A stretch of 64,000 bases of DNA from Pseudomonas sp. GD04091 (GCF_029836165.1 NZ_JAOEBG010000005.1:124001-188000), one strand, 5' to 3'. Shown: positions 33,781 to 43,418, counted from the stretch's first letter. Numbers and translations are program-made. The notes: generated by a model not told the origin, from the letters alone.

Positions 33781-35081
33781 GCCGGCCTCCGTTGCAGCAT
33801 CTGCCGCAGCGGGGCCAGGTCGGCGGGCAGGATGATCAGGGTCTGGCCCAGCGGCACGCCGCTGAGGCGGCAGTACAGCACCAGCATGGCCACGGTCACC
33901 GCCAGGTAGGCGATGGACGAGGCCGCCGCGGCGCCGACGATGCCCCAGGTGGGGATGAGCAGGATATTCAGCACCAGGTTGAGCGCCGCGCCCACGCCCA
34001 TCAGCAGCGAGACCGTGCCGGGCCGGTTCTTGCCCAGCAGGTCCAGGCGCAGGATGCTCGCGTAGCACAGCCCCAGCAGGCCCGGCAGCAAGGCCAGCAG
34101 CGCCGGGTAGGCCGGCGCGTACTCGGCGCCGAACAGGGTGACGATCAGCCACTGGCCGATCAGCGCCATGCCCAGGCAGGCGCCGAGCATCACCGTGGCG
34201 GTCAGGCGCAGGGCCAGGGGGGTGATCTTCTCCATGCCGGCATCCTGCTGCAGCAGGCGTTTCATCAGCGGCGTGGTCACCGCCTCGGGTACGATCAGCA
34301 GCAGCTCGGCGGCGGCGCTGGCCATGGCGTAGTGACCCAGGGCGGTACTGCCGAGCATGGCGCCGATGAACAGGTAGTCCGAGCGCAGGATCAGTTGCTG
34401 GAACAGCAGGTCGGGGTGGCTCTTGGCGCTGTAGCTCAGCAGCTCGCGCTGGCCGCCCCGATCCCAGCGCAGTGCCAGCGGGTGCTGGCGGCGCAGCCAC
34501 CACAGGCCCAGCACCAGGACCAGGGCGATGCCGCACAGCCAGCTGATCAGCGCCGCTTCCAGGGCCGCGTCGCGCCACATCCAGTACAACCCGAGGAACA
34601 GCAGCAACGGGGCCAGCGACTCGGCCAGGCGCAGCGCATTGAAGGCTCCGACGCCGCCGCTGGCGTTGTGCAGGGTCAGCAGGCCGCTCTTGAGCACGGT
34701 CATCGGCACTGCCAGCAGCAACAGCCAGGCCAGCAGGCCAAGCTGCACGGTGACTTCCAGGTCGGCGCCGAATTCGCGCACCAGGAACACGCAGAGCAGG
34801 GTCAGCAGCCCGGCCAGCAGGCAGCCGTAGACCAGCACCTGGGTCAGCAACAGGCCCATGTCGCGCTGCTTGGCCGCCTGGTAGCCGACCGCGCTGTTCA
34901 GGCCACCGCTGGTGGCGGCGCTGATCAGGTCGGGCAGGGTGCTGAGCAGGGCGAACAGGCCGCGCTCGCTGGGCCCGAGGATGCGCGCCAGCAGCACGTT
35001 GCGCAGCAGGCGCAGGGCGATCATCGCAAGCTTGGTGCCCATGCTCAGCGCCAGGTGGCGCAGGTAGCTGTTGCGGTTCAT
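33777..35081 (-). CDS. Wzx-type polysaccharide flippase
   Basis: 434 residues with about 12 hydrophobic helices and the N-terminal signature ALSMGTKLAMIALRLLRNVL-LARILGPSERGLFALL of the polysaccharide transport (PST/MATE-like) family. It would move lipid-linked repeat units across the inner membrane for polymerisation by the Wzy-like protein encoded upstream in the operon. It overlaps both neighbours by 4 bases. Confidence 0.88.
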   Translation of the reverse strand: MNRNSYLRHLALSMGTKLAMIALRLLRNVLLARILGPSERGLFALLSTLPDLISAATSGGLNSAVGYQAAKQRDMGLLLTQVLVYGCLLAGLLTLLCVFLVREFGADLEVTVQLGLLAWLLLLAVPMTVLKSGLLTLHNASGGVGAFNALRLAESLAPLLLFLGLYWMWRDAALEAALISWLCGIALVLVLGLWWLRRQHPLALRWDRGGQRELLSYSAKSHPDLLFQQLILRSDYLFIGAMLGSTALGHYAMASAAAELLLIVPEAVTTPLMKRLLQQDAGMEKITPLALRLTATVMLGACLGMALIGQWLIVTLFGAEYAPAYPALLALLPGLLGLCYASILRLDLLGKNRPGTVSLLMGVGAALNLVLNILLIPTWGIVGAAAASSIAYLAVTVAMLVLYCRLSGVPLGQTLIILPADLAPLRQMLQRRPA

Positions 35082-36088
35082 CCGCGCTCTCCACGGCTGA
35101 TGCGCCAGGCCAGCAGCGAAGGACGGCTGGCATTGCGCTGGCTGACGCCGATGCGCGGCAACGCCAGCGGATCATCGTGGCCCTGGCAGATCCCCGGGCG
35201 GGTGCTCAGGGCATAGGGGTAGCGGTGCGCGGCCACCCGGGCGCGCACGCGGTCATCGTGATCGCCGTTGGGGTAGCAATAGACCGGCAGCGGATCGCGG
35301 CAGCCCTGGTTGAGCGCCGCGTGGCTGCGCTGCAGCTCCTCGTCGAGGCGGTGGTCGTCCAGATAAGGCAGCAGGGCATGGCTGGCGCCGTGCGGGCCGA
35401 AGCGCACCAGGCCGGAATCCTCGAGGGCGCGCACCTGCTGCCAGTCCATGGCCTGGGGCAGCGACTCCGGCGGGCAGGCGTCGGTGAGCACATGCAGGGC
35501 CTGGGGGCTGAGGCTCTTCAAGGTCTGCAGGTAGCGCGCCAGCACCAGGCTGCGGGCCTTGCTGTGGTCGTGCATGAAGTAGGCCGCCGGCAGGGGGCGA
35601 CCGATCTTGCGCAGGCGCTCGATCAACTGCCGCCGGGCATCTTCGCCGTGGCTGCCCCACAGGGTCTCGCCGACGCTCTCCCACCAGAACCGCTGGCGGC
35701 TGCCGATGTAGTCGGTGGACAGGAAGATGCTCGCCGGCACCTGGTGGCGCTGCAGCAGCGGGAAGGCGTTGACGGCGTTGTCGCGCCAGCCGTCGTCGAA
35801 AGTCAGCGCCACCTTGGGCCGGGCGTCGCCGCGGGGTTGTTCATGGCTCTTGAGCAGGTCCATGAGGCTGACGCAGTCGAAATGCCGGGGCAGCCAGCGC
35901 AGCAGCCCTTCGAAGGCCCGGGGGCCGACGCACAGTTCATTGCGATGGGGCAGCGCGGCGCTGGCATCGTCGGCCAGCACCCGGTGCAGCATGAGGATCA
36001 CCCCGGCGCCCCGAAGCTCGGAGCGCCCGCGCGGCGACTTGAAATAGAACCAGCCACTGGCCTGCTTGATGGGGGTCTTGATCGGCAT
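35078..36088 (-). CDS. NodB-type polysaccharide deacetylase
   Basis: 336 residues. VALTFDDGWRDN is NodB motif 1 with the catalytic Asp and metal Asp; FGPHGASHALLPYL gives the metal H-x3-H motif; PVYCYPNGDHDD is like motif 3 (R/C-Y-P-N-G). No clear signal peptide, so it may be cytoplasmic, acting on lipid-linked intermediates. It overlaps the flippase start by 4 bases and lies 9 bases after a GT2 gene. Confidence 0.85.
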   Translation of the reverse strand: MPIKTPIKQASGWFYFKSPRGRSELRGAGVILMLHRVLADDASAALPHRNELCVGPRAFEGLLRWLPRHFDCVSLMDLLKSHEQPRGDARPKVALTFDDGWRDNAVNAFPLLQRHQVPASIFLSTDYIGSRQRFWWESVGETLWGSHGEDARRQLIERLRKIGRPLPAAYFMHDHSKARSLVLARYLQTLKSLSPQALHVLTDACPPESLPQAMDWQQVRALEDSGLVRFGPHGASHALLPYLDDHRLDEELQRSHAALNQGCRDPLPVYCYPNGDHDDRVRARVAAHRYPYALSTRPGICQGHDDPLALPRIGVSQRNASRPSLLAWRISRGERG

Positions 36089-36097
36089 GTCCGTCGC

Positions 36098-37234
36098 TCA
36101 TCGGTTCTGGTCGGGGTTCCACTGGCTGTAGCTGTGCCCGCGCAGGAACTGCCACAGGCCCACGCTCATGCCAGCGAGGGTGACCAGCACGAAGGCGGCC
36201 AGGCGAAACGGTCGGGGCAGGCGCCGACGGGCGTCGAGCAGGCCGGCGATGGCGGCGGCGTAGCCGAGCAGTTGCAGGGCCAGGGTCAGGCGATAGAAGC
36301 CAGGTTCCGCGGCCAACCACAGGTTGGCCAGCAGCAGTGGCAGCAGCAGCACCGGGGCCAGGCGGCGGATCAGCTTGTGGCTGATCAGGGCGATGGCGTA
36401 CAGGCCATGGCGCCCCGGATTCAGCAGCTCGCGGCGGGCGGCCAGGCTCAGCAGGCCGCCGACGGTGACGCGCTGGCGGCGGCGGAACTGCTTGTCGGCC
36501 TCGTCCACACCCTGGTCCAGCACCACGGCTTCGGGGACGTAGACGATGCGCAGGCCGGCGGCCGGCGCGCAGGTGCTGATGAAAAAGTCGTCGTTGACCT
36601 GTTTCGGGATCGGCTGGTACAGCGCCCGGCGCAGGGCGAGCAGGGCACCGTCGGCCGAGACCATGCAGCCGGTGCGATTCTCCACCTTGCGTACCCACGC
36701 CTCGTAGTGGCGATACAGGCTGTCGCCGATGCTCAGGCCCTTGCCCGGGTCGGGGATGATCATGTGCCCGGCGGTGCCGCCGACCTGCTCGTCGGCAAAG
36801 GGCGCCAGGAGCAGGCCGAGGGTGTTGGCCGACCACTGGTTGTCGGCGTCGGTGAACACCAGCAGCTCGCCCGTGCACACCTGCACCGCGCTGTTCAGCG
36901 CGCCGGCCTTGCCCAGGCGCGGCAGGTCCAGTACCTGTACCCGTGGGTCATCCAGGGCGCGGGCCAGAGCGACGGTGCGGTCGCTGGAGCCGTCGCTGGC
37001 CACCACCACCTGCAGCTCGGCGGCCTGGTAGTCCTGGCCGAGCACGCTGGCGAGCTTGGCTTCGATATGCCGTTCCTCGTTGTGCGCGGCGATCACCACG
37101 CTGACCCGCTGCGCGGCGAGCGGCCCTGGCCTGCCGCGCGGGAAGAACGGCGCGGCGAGGCTCAGCAGCAGCGGGTAGCCGACCCAGGCGTACAGTGGCA
37201 GCAGCAGGCAAAGCCAGAAGATGAACTCAGCCAC
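36098..37234 (-). CDS. Membrane glycosyltransferase family 2
   Basis: 378 residues from a GTG at 37234 that has AAGGAGG seven bases upstream; this overlaps the previous GT gene by 8 bases. N-terminal helix, then RVSVVIAAHNEERHIEAKLA, VASDGSSDRTVALARAL, LVFTDADNQWSANTL (DxD), and QVNDDFFISTCAPAAG plus QFRRRQRV (QxxRW-like), the arrangement of processive GT2 enzymes. Three C-terminal helices. It may add a sugar to the repeat unit at the inner membrane. Confidence 0.85.
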   Translation of the reverse strand: MAEFIFWLCLLLPLYAWVGYPLLLSLAAPFFPRGRPGPLAAQRVSVVIAAHNEERHIEAKLASVLGQDYQAAELQVVVASDGSSDRTVALARALDDPRVQVLDLPRLGKAGALNSAVQVCTGELLVFTDADNQWSANTLGLLLAPFADEQVGGTAGHMIIPDPGKGLSIGDSLYRHYEAWVRKVENRTGCMVSADGALLALRRALYQPIPKQVNDDFFISTCAPAAGLRIVYVPEAVVLDQGVDEADKQFRRRQRVTVGGLLSLAARRELLNPGRHGLYAIALISHKLIRRLAPVLLLPLLLANLWLAAEPGFYRLTLALQLLGYAAAIAGLLDARRRLPRPFRLAAFVLVTLAGMSVGLWQFLRGHSYSQWNPDQNR

Positions 37235-38192
37235 GGGCGGGCCTCCTTGCGGTGCGGTTGAACAGGCTGAGGATGAACGCGGCGCCCGCCAGGTGCAGGC
37301 GCAGCCAGTGCAGGCCCCAGAGTTGCAAGGTGAGCAGCAGGTCACGGTGCCTGCGGCTCTGGCGCAGGCTCAGGAACAGGGCGGGCAGGGCGCTGAACAG
37401 CAGCAGGTACAGCGCCACATGGGGAAAGCCGTCGAGCAGCGCCGACAGGGCCATGGCATCCAGCACCCAGGCACCCACCGAGAGCAGCGGGAAGCGCAGC
37501 AGGCGCAGGCTGACGCCGTGGCTGCGCAGCAGTTGCAGGTGGCTGCCCTGGCGCCACATCTCCTTGCCCAGCCACTCGCGCCAATTGGCTTCATAGCCCC
37601 AGTGCAGCACGGCGGGCTGGCGCAGCACCCGCAGGCGCGCGCCGCACGCATGCAGGCGCAGGGTGAAGTCCTTGTCCTCGCCGGTGCGCAGGCGTTCGTC
37701 GAAGCCGCCGACCTGCTCGAACCAGCTGCGCCGCATCAGCAGGTTGGGGGTGGGCAACCAGGTGCTGTCCTGCACGGTCTGCCCGGTGCGCAGGGTACGG
37801 CGCTGCCAGGCCTGGGCGAACCAGGGCGCATGGCGCGGGGTGTCGCAGTCCAGGGCGAAGACATCGCCTTCGCCCCGGCGCTGCAAGTCCAGCAGCAGGT
37901 CCAGCCAGTGCTCTGGCACCTCGATGTCGGCGTCGAGGAACGCCAGCCACTCGCCCTGGCTGGCGCGCACGCCGGCATTGCGCAGCGCGCCGATGGCCAC
38001 GCCGGGCAGGCTCAGCACCTGGGCGCCGTGCTCGCGGGCGATCCGTGGGCCGTCGTCGCTGGAACCGTTGTCCACCACGACCAGTTCGCAGGCCAGTCCC
38101 GCGGCGCTGGCGGCGCGCCGGGCGGCGTCCAGGGTGCGGCCGATATGGCGGGCCTCGTTGAACATCGGGATGACGATGCTCACCCGGCTCAT
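37227..38192 (-). CDS. Glycosyltransferase family 2
   Basis: 321 residues from the ATG at 38192. SIVIPMFNEARHIGRTLDAA, VVVDNGSSDDGPRIA and WLAFLDADIEVPEHWL (DxD) are GT-A motifs; RTGEDKDFTLRLHACG is the acceptor-side ED motif. Two helices close to the C-terminus anchor it. It overlaps the polymerase gene by 4 bases. The transferred sugar cannot be deduced. Confidence 0.85.
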   Translation of the reverse strand: MSRVSIVIPMFNEARHIGRTLDAARRAASAAGLACELVVVDNGSSDDGPRIAREHGAQVLSLPGVAIGALRNAGVRASQGEWLAFLDADIEVPEHWLDLLLDLQRRGEGDVFALDCDTPRHAPWFAQAWQRRTLRTGQTVQDSTWLPTPNLLMRRSWFEQVGGFDERLRTGEDKDFTLRLHACGARLRVLRQPAVLHWGYEANWREWLGKEMWRQGSHLQLLRSHGVSLRLLRFPLLSVGAWVLDAMALSALLDGFPHVALYLLLFSALPALFLSLRQSRRHRDLLLTLQLWGLHWLRLHLAGAAFILSLFNRTARRPARG

Positions 38193-39559
38193 CGTGTCAT
38201 CTCCTGCTGTTGGCGGTCGCGGGCCTGCCCCAGCAGCACGCTGGACAGCGCGAGCATCAGCCACAGGTACTTGTGGCTCGGCGCGCTGAGGAACATCAGG
38301 AACAACCCGATGGCCAGCATGCTCATGGTCAGGTGGGTCATCAGGTCGGCCTGGTCGGGGTCGCCGGCCGCGCGCCAGGCGGCGCGTGCCTGCCAGAAGT
38401 TGCGCAGGGCCAGGGCGATCATGCCGACGAACAGCAGGCCCGCCGGCAAGCCGACCTCGCTGAACAGCTCGAGGTAGGTGTTGTGGGCGCGGCGATAGAG
38501 GTCGGTGGTCTTGCTGTTGACCGGCGCGAAGGCCTTGGAATAGCCGGTGTCGGCGTAATGCAAGGGGAAGGTCCCGGGGCCGGTGCCGAGCAGCGGGCTG
38601 TGGCTGATCATCTCCTTGCCCACCACCAGGTAGGAGGCGCGTCGACCCAGCGACTCGTCCTGGTGCGCATTGACCCCGGACTTGAGCAGCACCAGCGACT
38701 GGATGCGCTCGGCGTAACCCGCCGGCATCAGCGCCACGCCCAGGGGCAGGACGATGGCCAGGCCGAGCATGGCGAAACCCAGGTGCCGTGGCCGGATGCG
38801 CGTCAGTTGTTCGCGGTAGTTGTACAGCACGATCCCCAGGCTGATCAGCAACACCACCAGGCCCGAGCGCGATTCGGTCTTGGTCATGCCCACCAGCAGC
38901 AACAGGCAGCAGCCAGCCCAGAACAGCTTGACCGGGATCTGCCGGGCCTTGATCGCCAGCCACAGTCCCAGCGGCATGGCAATGGTGATCAGCAGGGCGA
39001 AGGCGTTGGGGTCGAGCATGGCCGAGGCGCGGCCCTGCTCCTGGTACTTGGTGGAGAAGATGGCGAACAGGCAGGTGACGCAGACGCTGACCGTGATCAG
39101 CCGCGCCAGCATCGGCAGGTTGAGGTCGCGGCCTACCAGCAGGGTGATGACGAACACCACCAGGCCCACCAGCAGCTCGCGCAGGTGGCTGGCCGACAGG
39201 GCCACGTCGTCGCTGGCCCACAGGCTCAGCAGGTACAGCGCCATGAACGGCAGCAGCAGGCGCCACTGGTTGCTGCGCAGGCGCTCGCCGGGCAGCTGGC
39301 GTACCGCCAGTTGCAGGCTGAGGATCAGCACCAGGCCGATGCCCACCAACTTGGCACCGGACACCAGGCCATCCTTGAGCAGACCTTCGAGCGGTACCAG
39401 GGTGGCGATCGCCAGCAGGCCCCAGGCCGGCTTGCGGTACAGCACCAGCACGCCGGCCAGGCCGATCACGCCGCCGGGGGCCAGGAACGGGTAGGGGCTG
39501 GCCAGCAGCCCCAGGCTCAGCAGGGCCACCAGGCCCACCAGCGACAGGGGGATGATCAT
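38189..39559 (-). CDS. Wzy-like polymerase / O-antigen ligase family
   Basis: 456 residues and about 12 helices. The large periplasmic loop contains SPLLGTGPGTFPLHYADTGY and, before the last helices, YRRAHNTYLELFSEVGLPAG, the Wzy_C/WaaL signature with its essential His. In this cluster with Wzx, Wzz and Wza it is best read as the repeat-unit polymerase. The ATG at 39559 overlaps the GT4 stop by 4 bases. Confidence 0.87.
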   Translation of the reverse strand: MIIPLSLVGLVALLSLGLLASPYPFLAPGGVIGLAGVLVLYRKPAWGLLAIATLVPLEGLLKDGLVSGAKLVGIGLVLILSLQLAVRQLPGERLRSNQWRLLLPFMALYLLSLWASDDVALSASHLRELLVGLVVFVITLLVGRDLNLPMLARLITVSVCVTCLFAIFSTKYQEQGRASAMLDPNAFALLITIAMPLGLWLAIKARQIPVKLFWAGCCLLLLVGMTKTESRSGLVVLLISLGIVLYNYREQLTRIRPRHLGFAMLGLAIVLPLGVALMPAGYAERIQSLVLLKSGVNAHQDESLGRRASYLVVGKEMISHSPLLGTGPGTFPLHYADTGYSKAFAPVNSKTTDLYRRAHNTYLELFSEVGLPAGLLFVGMIALALRNFWQARAAWRAAGDPDQADLMTHLTMSMLAIGLFLMFLSAPSHKYLWLMLALSSVLLGQARDRQQQEMTR

Positions 39560-40809
39560 GCGACAACCTCCTCGGCCGTGCCCCGGTACACCAGGGCCCA
39601 GCGTTGTGCCAGGGTCGGCAGGTGGTAGCGTTCGCGTTGCGTCTGGCGTGCCCCGGCGACCAGTTCGGCGGCTTGTTCGGGGTCCTGCAACAGGGCCTCG
39701 AGGTGCTCGGCCAGTTCGCGAGTGGCCAGCGGCGCGGCCAGCAGGCCGTTGCGGCCATGTTCGATGACGTCGGGAATGCCGCCGACCCCGAAGGCGACCA
39801 CTGGCACACCGTCCTGCATGGCCTCGAGCAGGATCATCGGCGTGCCTTCGGTGCGCGAGCTGATCACCAGGGCGTCCAGGCGGCTCATCCAGCTGCGCAT
39901 GTCGCGCTGGAAGCCGGGCAGGGTGATGCGCCCGGTCAAGCCGGCGGCGTCGATGCGGGCTTGCAGGGTGTCGCGCTCGGGGCCTTCGCCGAGCATCACG
40001 GCGTGGACCTGGGGATGGCGCTGGCACACCGGGATCAAGGTGTCGAGGAACAGGTCGGGGCCTTTTTCGCTGGACAGGCGGCCGACATAGGCGGCGAGCC
40101 AGGTTTTTTGGTCGTGATCGCAATCCCTGTGGGAGCGGCCTTGTGTCGCGATCGGGCGCGAAGCGGCCGCCGGGGCATGGCAATCCGGTGTGCCTGAGTC
40201 ATTGGCGTGGGTGGCCTCGGGACCGCTTTGCGGCCCATCGCGACGCAAGGCCGCTCCGACATGATCGTCATCGGCTGGACTGGCCTCGGGCAGGCCGTTG
40301 GGAATCACCCGCAGCTTGGCCTCGGGCACGCCGGCGTCACGGTGGATGCGGGCGATGCTCTCGGCCACGCACACCACGGTGTCCACCGTCGGCGTGCGGC
40401 ACAATTGCAGGCTCAGCCAGGTGTAGAAGCGTTGCTTGCGGCTGCGCGGGGTGAAACCGTGCTGGGTGCTGACCATCGGCAGGCGCCACAGGGTGGCGCC
40501 GATCCAGCCGAACAGCTGGCCCTTGAAGTTGTGGCTGTTGACCAGTGGCCGTTGCGCGCGCCGCGCGCCAAGTTCCTTGAGCACCGCGCCGAGCCCCTGG
40601 CAGGTGTCGCACTCGACGCCGGCTTCGCGAAAGCGCGCCACCAGGTCGGCCGGGGCATCGAGGAACAGCACCCGGTGGCGGCCCGGCGTGGCCTGGCAAT
40701 GGTCCAGGAGCATGCGCTCGGCGCCGTAGAACCCGCCACTGCCGAGCAGGTGCAGGATCGGCCGGCTGCCGGCGTGCAGCGCCGCGTTCAATTGCGCACC
40801 CAGTGCCAC
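39556..40809 (-). CDS. Glycosyltransferase family 4 with REP-coded insert
   Basis: 417 residues. N-terminal GT-B half (ILHLLGSGGFYGAERMLLDH, STQHGFTPRSRKQRFY) and C-terminal half with AAYVGRLSSEKGPDLFLDTL, LGEGPERDTLQARI and SSRTEGTPMILLEAMQDGVP, the GT4 donor-site E-x7-E motif. Between IPNG and AYVGR, residues about 177-234 are a low-complexity Asp/His/Arg-rich stretch encoded by a REP pair (40125-40258). GT4 proteins normally have a short linker here, so the insertion may be tolerated. It overlaps the Wzz gene by 22 bases. Confidence 0.85.
   Translation of the reverse strand: MALGAQLNAALHAGSRPILHLLGSGGFYGAERMLLDHCQATPGRHRVLFLDAPADLVARFREAGVECDTCQGLGAVLKELGARRAQRPLVNSHNFKGQLFGWIGATLWRLPMVSTQHGFTPRSRKQRFYTWLSLQLCRTPTVDTVVCVAESIARIHRDAGVPEAKLRVIPNGLPEASPADDDHVGAALRRDGPQSGPEATHANDSGTPDCHAPAAASRPIATQGRSHRDCDHDQKTWLAAYVGRLSSEKGPDLFLDTLIPVCQRHPQVHAVMLGEGPERDTLQARIDAAGLTGRITLPGFQRDMRSWMSRLDALVISSRTEGTPMILLEAMQDGVPVVAFGVGGIPDVIEHGRNGLLAAPLATRELAEHLEALLQDPEQAAELVAGARQTQRERYHLPTLAQRWALVYRGTAEEVVA
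40125..40258. repeat. REP pair (variant BIME) inside the GT4 gene
   Basis: CCCTGTGGGAGCGGCCTTGT (40125 on) continuing GTCGCGATCGGGCGCGAAGC, and at 40221-40257 GACCGCTTTGCGGCCCATCG then CGACGCAAGGCCGCTCC, are two opposite REP-like units with a 45-base spacer. The whole element stays in frame with the glycosyltransferase and keeps it open. Confidence 0.75.
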
Positions 40810-42362
40810 AGGCGTGGCAGCGACCAGGTCTTGTGCGGGTTGGGCAGCGCCGGGGTCTGGTCGTTGATCACCAGCAGTACCGGCAGGCCCAGTTCGTGGC
40901 TGATCTGTGCCGGGTGCTTGAAGCGATGGTCGAAGAACTCCTTGACGTAGACGACGGCGATCGCCAGCAGCAGGCCGGTGATCAGCCCGAACGGAATGAT
41001 CAGGCCGGGTTTCGGGAAGCTGGCCGAGGCCGGCTCGTAGGGCGCGCTGAGGATCCGGGCGTTGGACTGGCTGCCGTCGAGCAGGCCCTGGCCACGGCTT
41101 TCCTCGTAGCGCTGGGCATAGGTGGAGAAGGCCTTGTGCAGGGCATCGATCTCGGTGTCCAGCTGGCGGGTCTTGCTCTGGGTCTCGCGCAGTTGGAGGA
41201 TGCGGTTGCTGTAGTCGGCGATGCGCTGGGTCTTCTGCTCGATCACCTGCTGGGTCACGGCCAGGTCCTGCTGGCGTTCACGGATGCGGTTCTCGACGAT
41301 CTTGAGGAATTGCGCGCGCAACTGGGCGATCTGCTGGCGCGCCAGCACCATCTGGTCGGAGCTGGGCTGGAACACCGTGGCGTCGCCGTTGTAGCGGGCC
41401 AGTTGGGTGGTCAGCTGCTCGCCGAGCTGCTTGATCTCGCGGTCCTCGAAGGCCACGTTGTCGACCGTGGTGGTGAAGGTATAGGGGAACGCGTAGTCGG
41501 CCATCCTCGCCTTGCTGGCCGCGGCCAGGCTGGTCTGCAGGTAGTCCAGCCACTTCTGGTTCTGCAACTGGCGATCACGTTGCAGGTTGAGCGCCTGTTC
41601 CTCGGTGTTGATGGCATTGAGGCGGAAGGTGATCTCCTCCTTCGGATCCGACGAGCCGATGGCGGTCAGCAGGCCCAGGCGCTGGCTTTCCAGATCGCCG
41701 AGGCGAGCCTGGTAGTGCAGCTTCTTCTGTTCATAGAAGGCCTCGGGCAGCTCGTTGGATTGCAGGTCCTGGCGGTTGGTGAGGAAGTTGTTCAGCAGCC
41801 GGCTGACGAACAACGTGCCCAGCTTCGGATCGTCGGCGCTGTAGGTGATGGAGATCACGTTGGAGCCGGGCAGGGTCTCGACCTTGAGGTCCTTGACCGC
41901 CTGGTCGGTGAGGGCGTCCAGCTGGGTGTCGCGTTCATCGGCCACGCTGTTGCCGAACAGCCGGTGCAGCGGCTCGATCACGCCATGGCGCAGCGGGTCG
42001 AGCACGGTGCGGCGCAGCAGGCTGGGCTCGTCGGGGTAATGGCCCTCCTTGCGCAGCTCGCCGAGGGTCTGGCGGATCAAGGTAGGCGAGCGCAGGATGT
42101 TGCTTTCGGTCTCCATGTCGGCCAGCGACGGCGGGATGAACTGGTCGGCCTGCTGGCCGAGGGCCGAGGTGGTGTCGCTCTGCGAGAGCTTCTTGGACTG
42201 CACGATGACTTCGGCGGTGATGTCGTAGCTCTGCTTGAGCACCAGCGGCAGCAGCACGGCGATCACCGCGAACACCAGGAACACCCGTTTCACCAGTTGG
42301 CGGTTGGCGAAGAAGATGCGGAAGAACTCATGTACGTAGTTTTCTTTCGGTTGCGTGGTCAT
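40788..42362 (-). CDS. Wzz/GNVR chain-length and export protein
   Basis: 524 residues. Wzz N-terminus with helix at about 27-44 (VFLVFAVIAVLLPLVL), a long periplasmic coiled coil (about 200-430; RERQQDLAVTQQVIEQKTQR), a GNVR-like block (IDALHKAFSTYAQRYEESRG) and a second helix at about 456-476 (IIPFGLITGLLLAIAVVYVK). It lacks a fused kinase domain; the candidate partner ATPase is encoded separately two genes upstream. These proteins control chain length and couple to the Wza channel. Confidence 0.88.
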   Translation of the reverse strand: MTTQPKENYVHEFFRIFFANRQLVKRVFLVFAVIAVLLPLVLKQSYDITAEVIVQSKKLSQSDTTSALGQQADQFIPPSLADMETESNILRSPTLIRQTLGELRKEGHYPDEPSLLRRTVLDPLRHGVIEPLHRLFGNSVADERDTQLDALTDQAVKDLKVETLPGSNVISITYSADDPKLGTLFVSRLLNNFLTNRQDLQSNELPEAFYEQKKLHYQARLGDLESQRLGLLTAIGSSDPKEEITFRLNAINTEEQALNLQRDRQLQNQKWLDYLQTSLAAASKARMADYAFPYTFTTTVDNVAFEDREIKQLGEQLTTQLARYNGDATVFQPSSDQMVLARQQIAQLRAQFLKIVENRIRERQQDLAVTQQVIEQKTQRIADYSNRILQLRETQSKTRQLDTEIDALHKAFSTYAQRYEESRGQGLLDGSQSNARILSAPYEPASASFPKPGLIIPFGLITGLLLAIAVVYVKEFFDHRFKHPAQISHELGLPVLLVINDQTPALPNPHKTWSLPRLWHWVRN

Positions 42363-42376
42363 GGTCCGTCCCCCGG

Positions 42377-43405
42377 TCAGTCGTCGCTTTCTTTGTTGTC
42401 GACGCGGTAGCTGAAGCTGAAGCCGAAGCCCTGGAACAGCACCACGTCGGCCAGTTGCCGGGACAGCTCGGCGGCGCTGGCCAGCTTGGTCTTGGGCACG
42501 TAGAGCATGTCTTCGGGCTGCAGGTAGGCGAGCTTCTGGCTGCCGCCGGAGAGCGCCTGGTCGACGTCGTAGTTGACCGCGTGCACGGTGTTGCCTTCAC
42601 GGCGCATGATCACCACCGAGCCGAGCTTGGCCTTGAGGGTCGGGCCGCGGGCCAGGGTCAGCGCCTCGAGCACCGACACCGGCCGGCGGATCTGGAAGGC
42701 GCCGGGCTGGCCGACTTCGCCGAGCACATAGATCTCGTTGGCGGCGGTGGACTTGAGCAGCACGTCGACGCTCATGCGTCCGGGCAGGCTGGCGTAGCGT
42801 TCGTTGAGGTAGTCACGCAGCTGGTTGACGGTCATGCCCTGCAGCGGCACCGAGCCGATCTCCGGGAAGGTGGCGCGGCCGTCGTTGCCCACGGTGATGT
42901 CGCGGCTCATGCCGGTGCCAGGGTGCGTCAGGGCGTTCTTCAGGTTGACTTCGTCGGTCATCGGGCTGAGCACGCGCACGGTGACCTGGTCGCGGTTGGG
43001 CTTGAACACCCGCTTGTCCTGGTAGGCCTGGCGGATCGCGCTTTCCGCCTGGCCGGTGGTCATGCCTTCGACACGCACCGCGGCGTTGGTGCTGGGCAGG
43101 GTGATGGTGCCGTCGGGCTGCACCAGCTGGTTGCCGTTCAGGCCGCTGGCGGCCATGAAGTTAAGGTCCAGGGTGTCGCCGGACTGGATGCGGTAGACCC
43201 CGGCGGAGCGGTTGCTGACATGGAAGATCACTTCCAGCACGTCCTGCGGACGCAGCACCTGTTCGCGGCGGGCGACCTCGGTGGCCTGGCTGTCGGCGGG
43301 CGGCGCGGTGAGGATCTGTACCGGCATCTCGCGGCTTTCCTGGCTGGCGCAACCGGCGAGGGCCAGCACGCACAGGGCAATCGATGGGTATCTCATGGCG
43401 TTCAT
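42377..43405 (-). CDS. Wza-type outer-membrane polysaccharide export lipoprotein
   Basis: 342 residues. Lipobox ALAGC (Cys near 19); a Poly_export domain (RPQDVLEVIFHVSNRSAGVY-RIQSGDTLDLNF), then SLBB-type repeats (VNQLRDYLNERYASLPGRMS, IYVLGEVGQPGAFQIRRPVS) and a C-terminal region ending FSFSYRVDNKESDD. Wza proteins form an octameric export channel across the outer membrane. It sits between the kinase-like and Wzz genes, 13 and 14 bases from them. Confidence 0.9.
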   Translation of the reverse strand: MNAMRYPSIALCVLALAGCASQESREMPVQILTAPPADSQATEVARREQVLRPQDVLEVIFHVSNRSAGVYRIQSGDTLDLNFMAASGLNGNQLVQPDGTITLPSTNAAVRVEGMTTGQAESAIRQAYQDKRVFKPNRDQVTVRVLSPMTDEVNLKNALTHPGTGMSRDITVGNDGRATFPEIGSVPLQGMTVNQLRDYLNERYASLPGRMSVDVLLKSTAANEIYVLGEVGQPGAFQIRRPVSVLEALTLARGPTLKAKLGSVVIMRREGNTVHAVNYDVDQALSGGSQKLAYLQPEDMLYVPKTKLASAAELSRQLADVVLFQGFGFSFSYRVDNKESDD

Positions 43406-43418
43406 CCTGGGCGGCCTC

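Noticed and set aside
33781..35175. Upstream extension of the glycosidase-like frame to a 1101-residue protein
   Set aside because: The extension overlaps the flippase gene in another frame, has shadow composition, and the signal peptide starts exactly at 33780.
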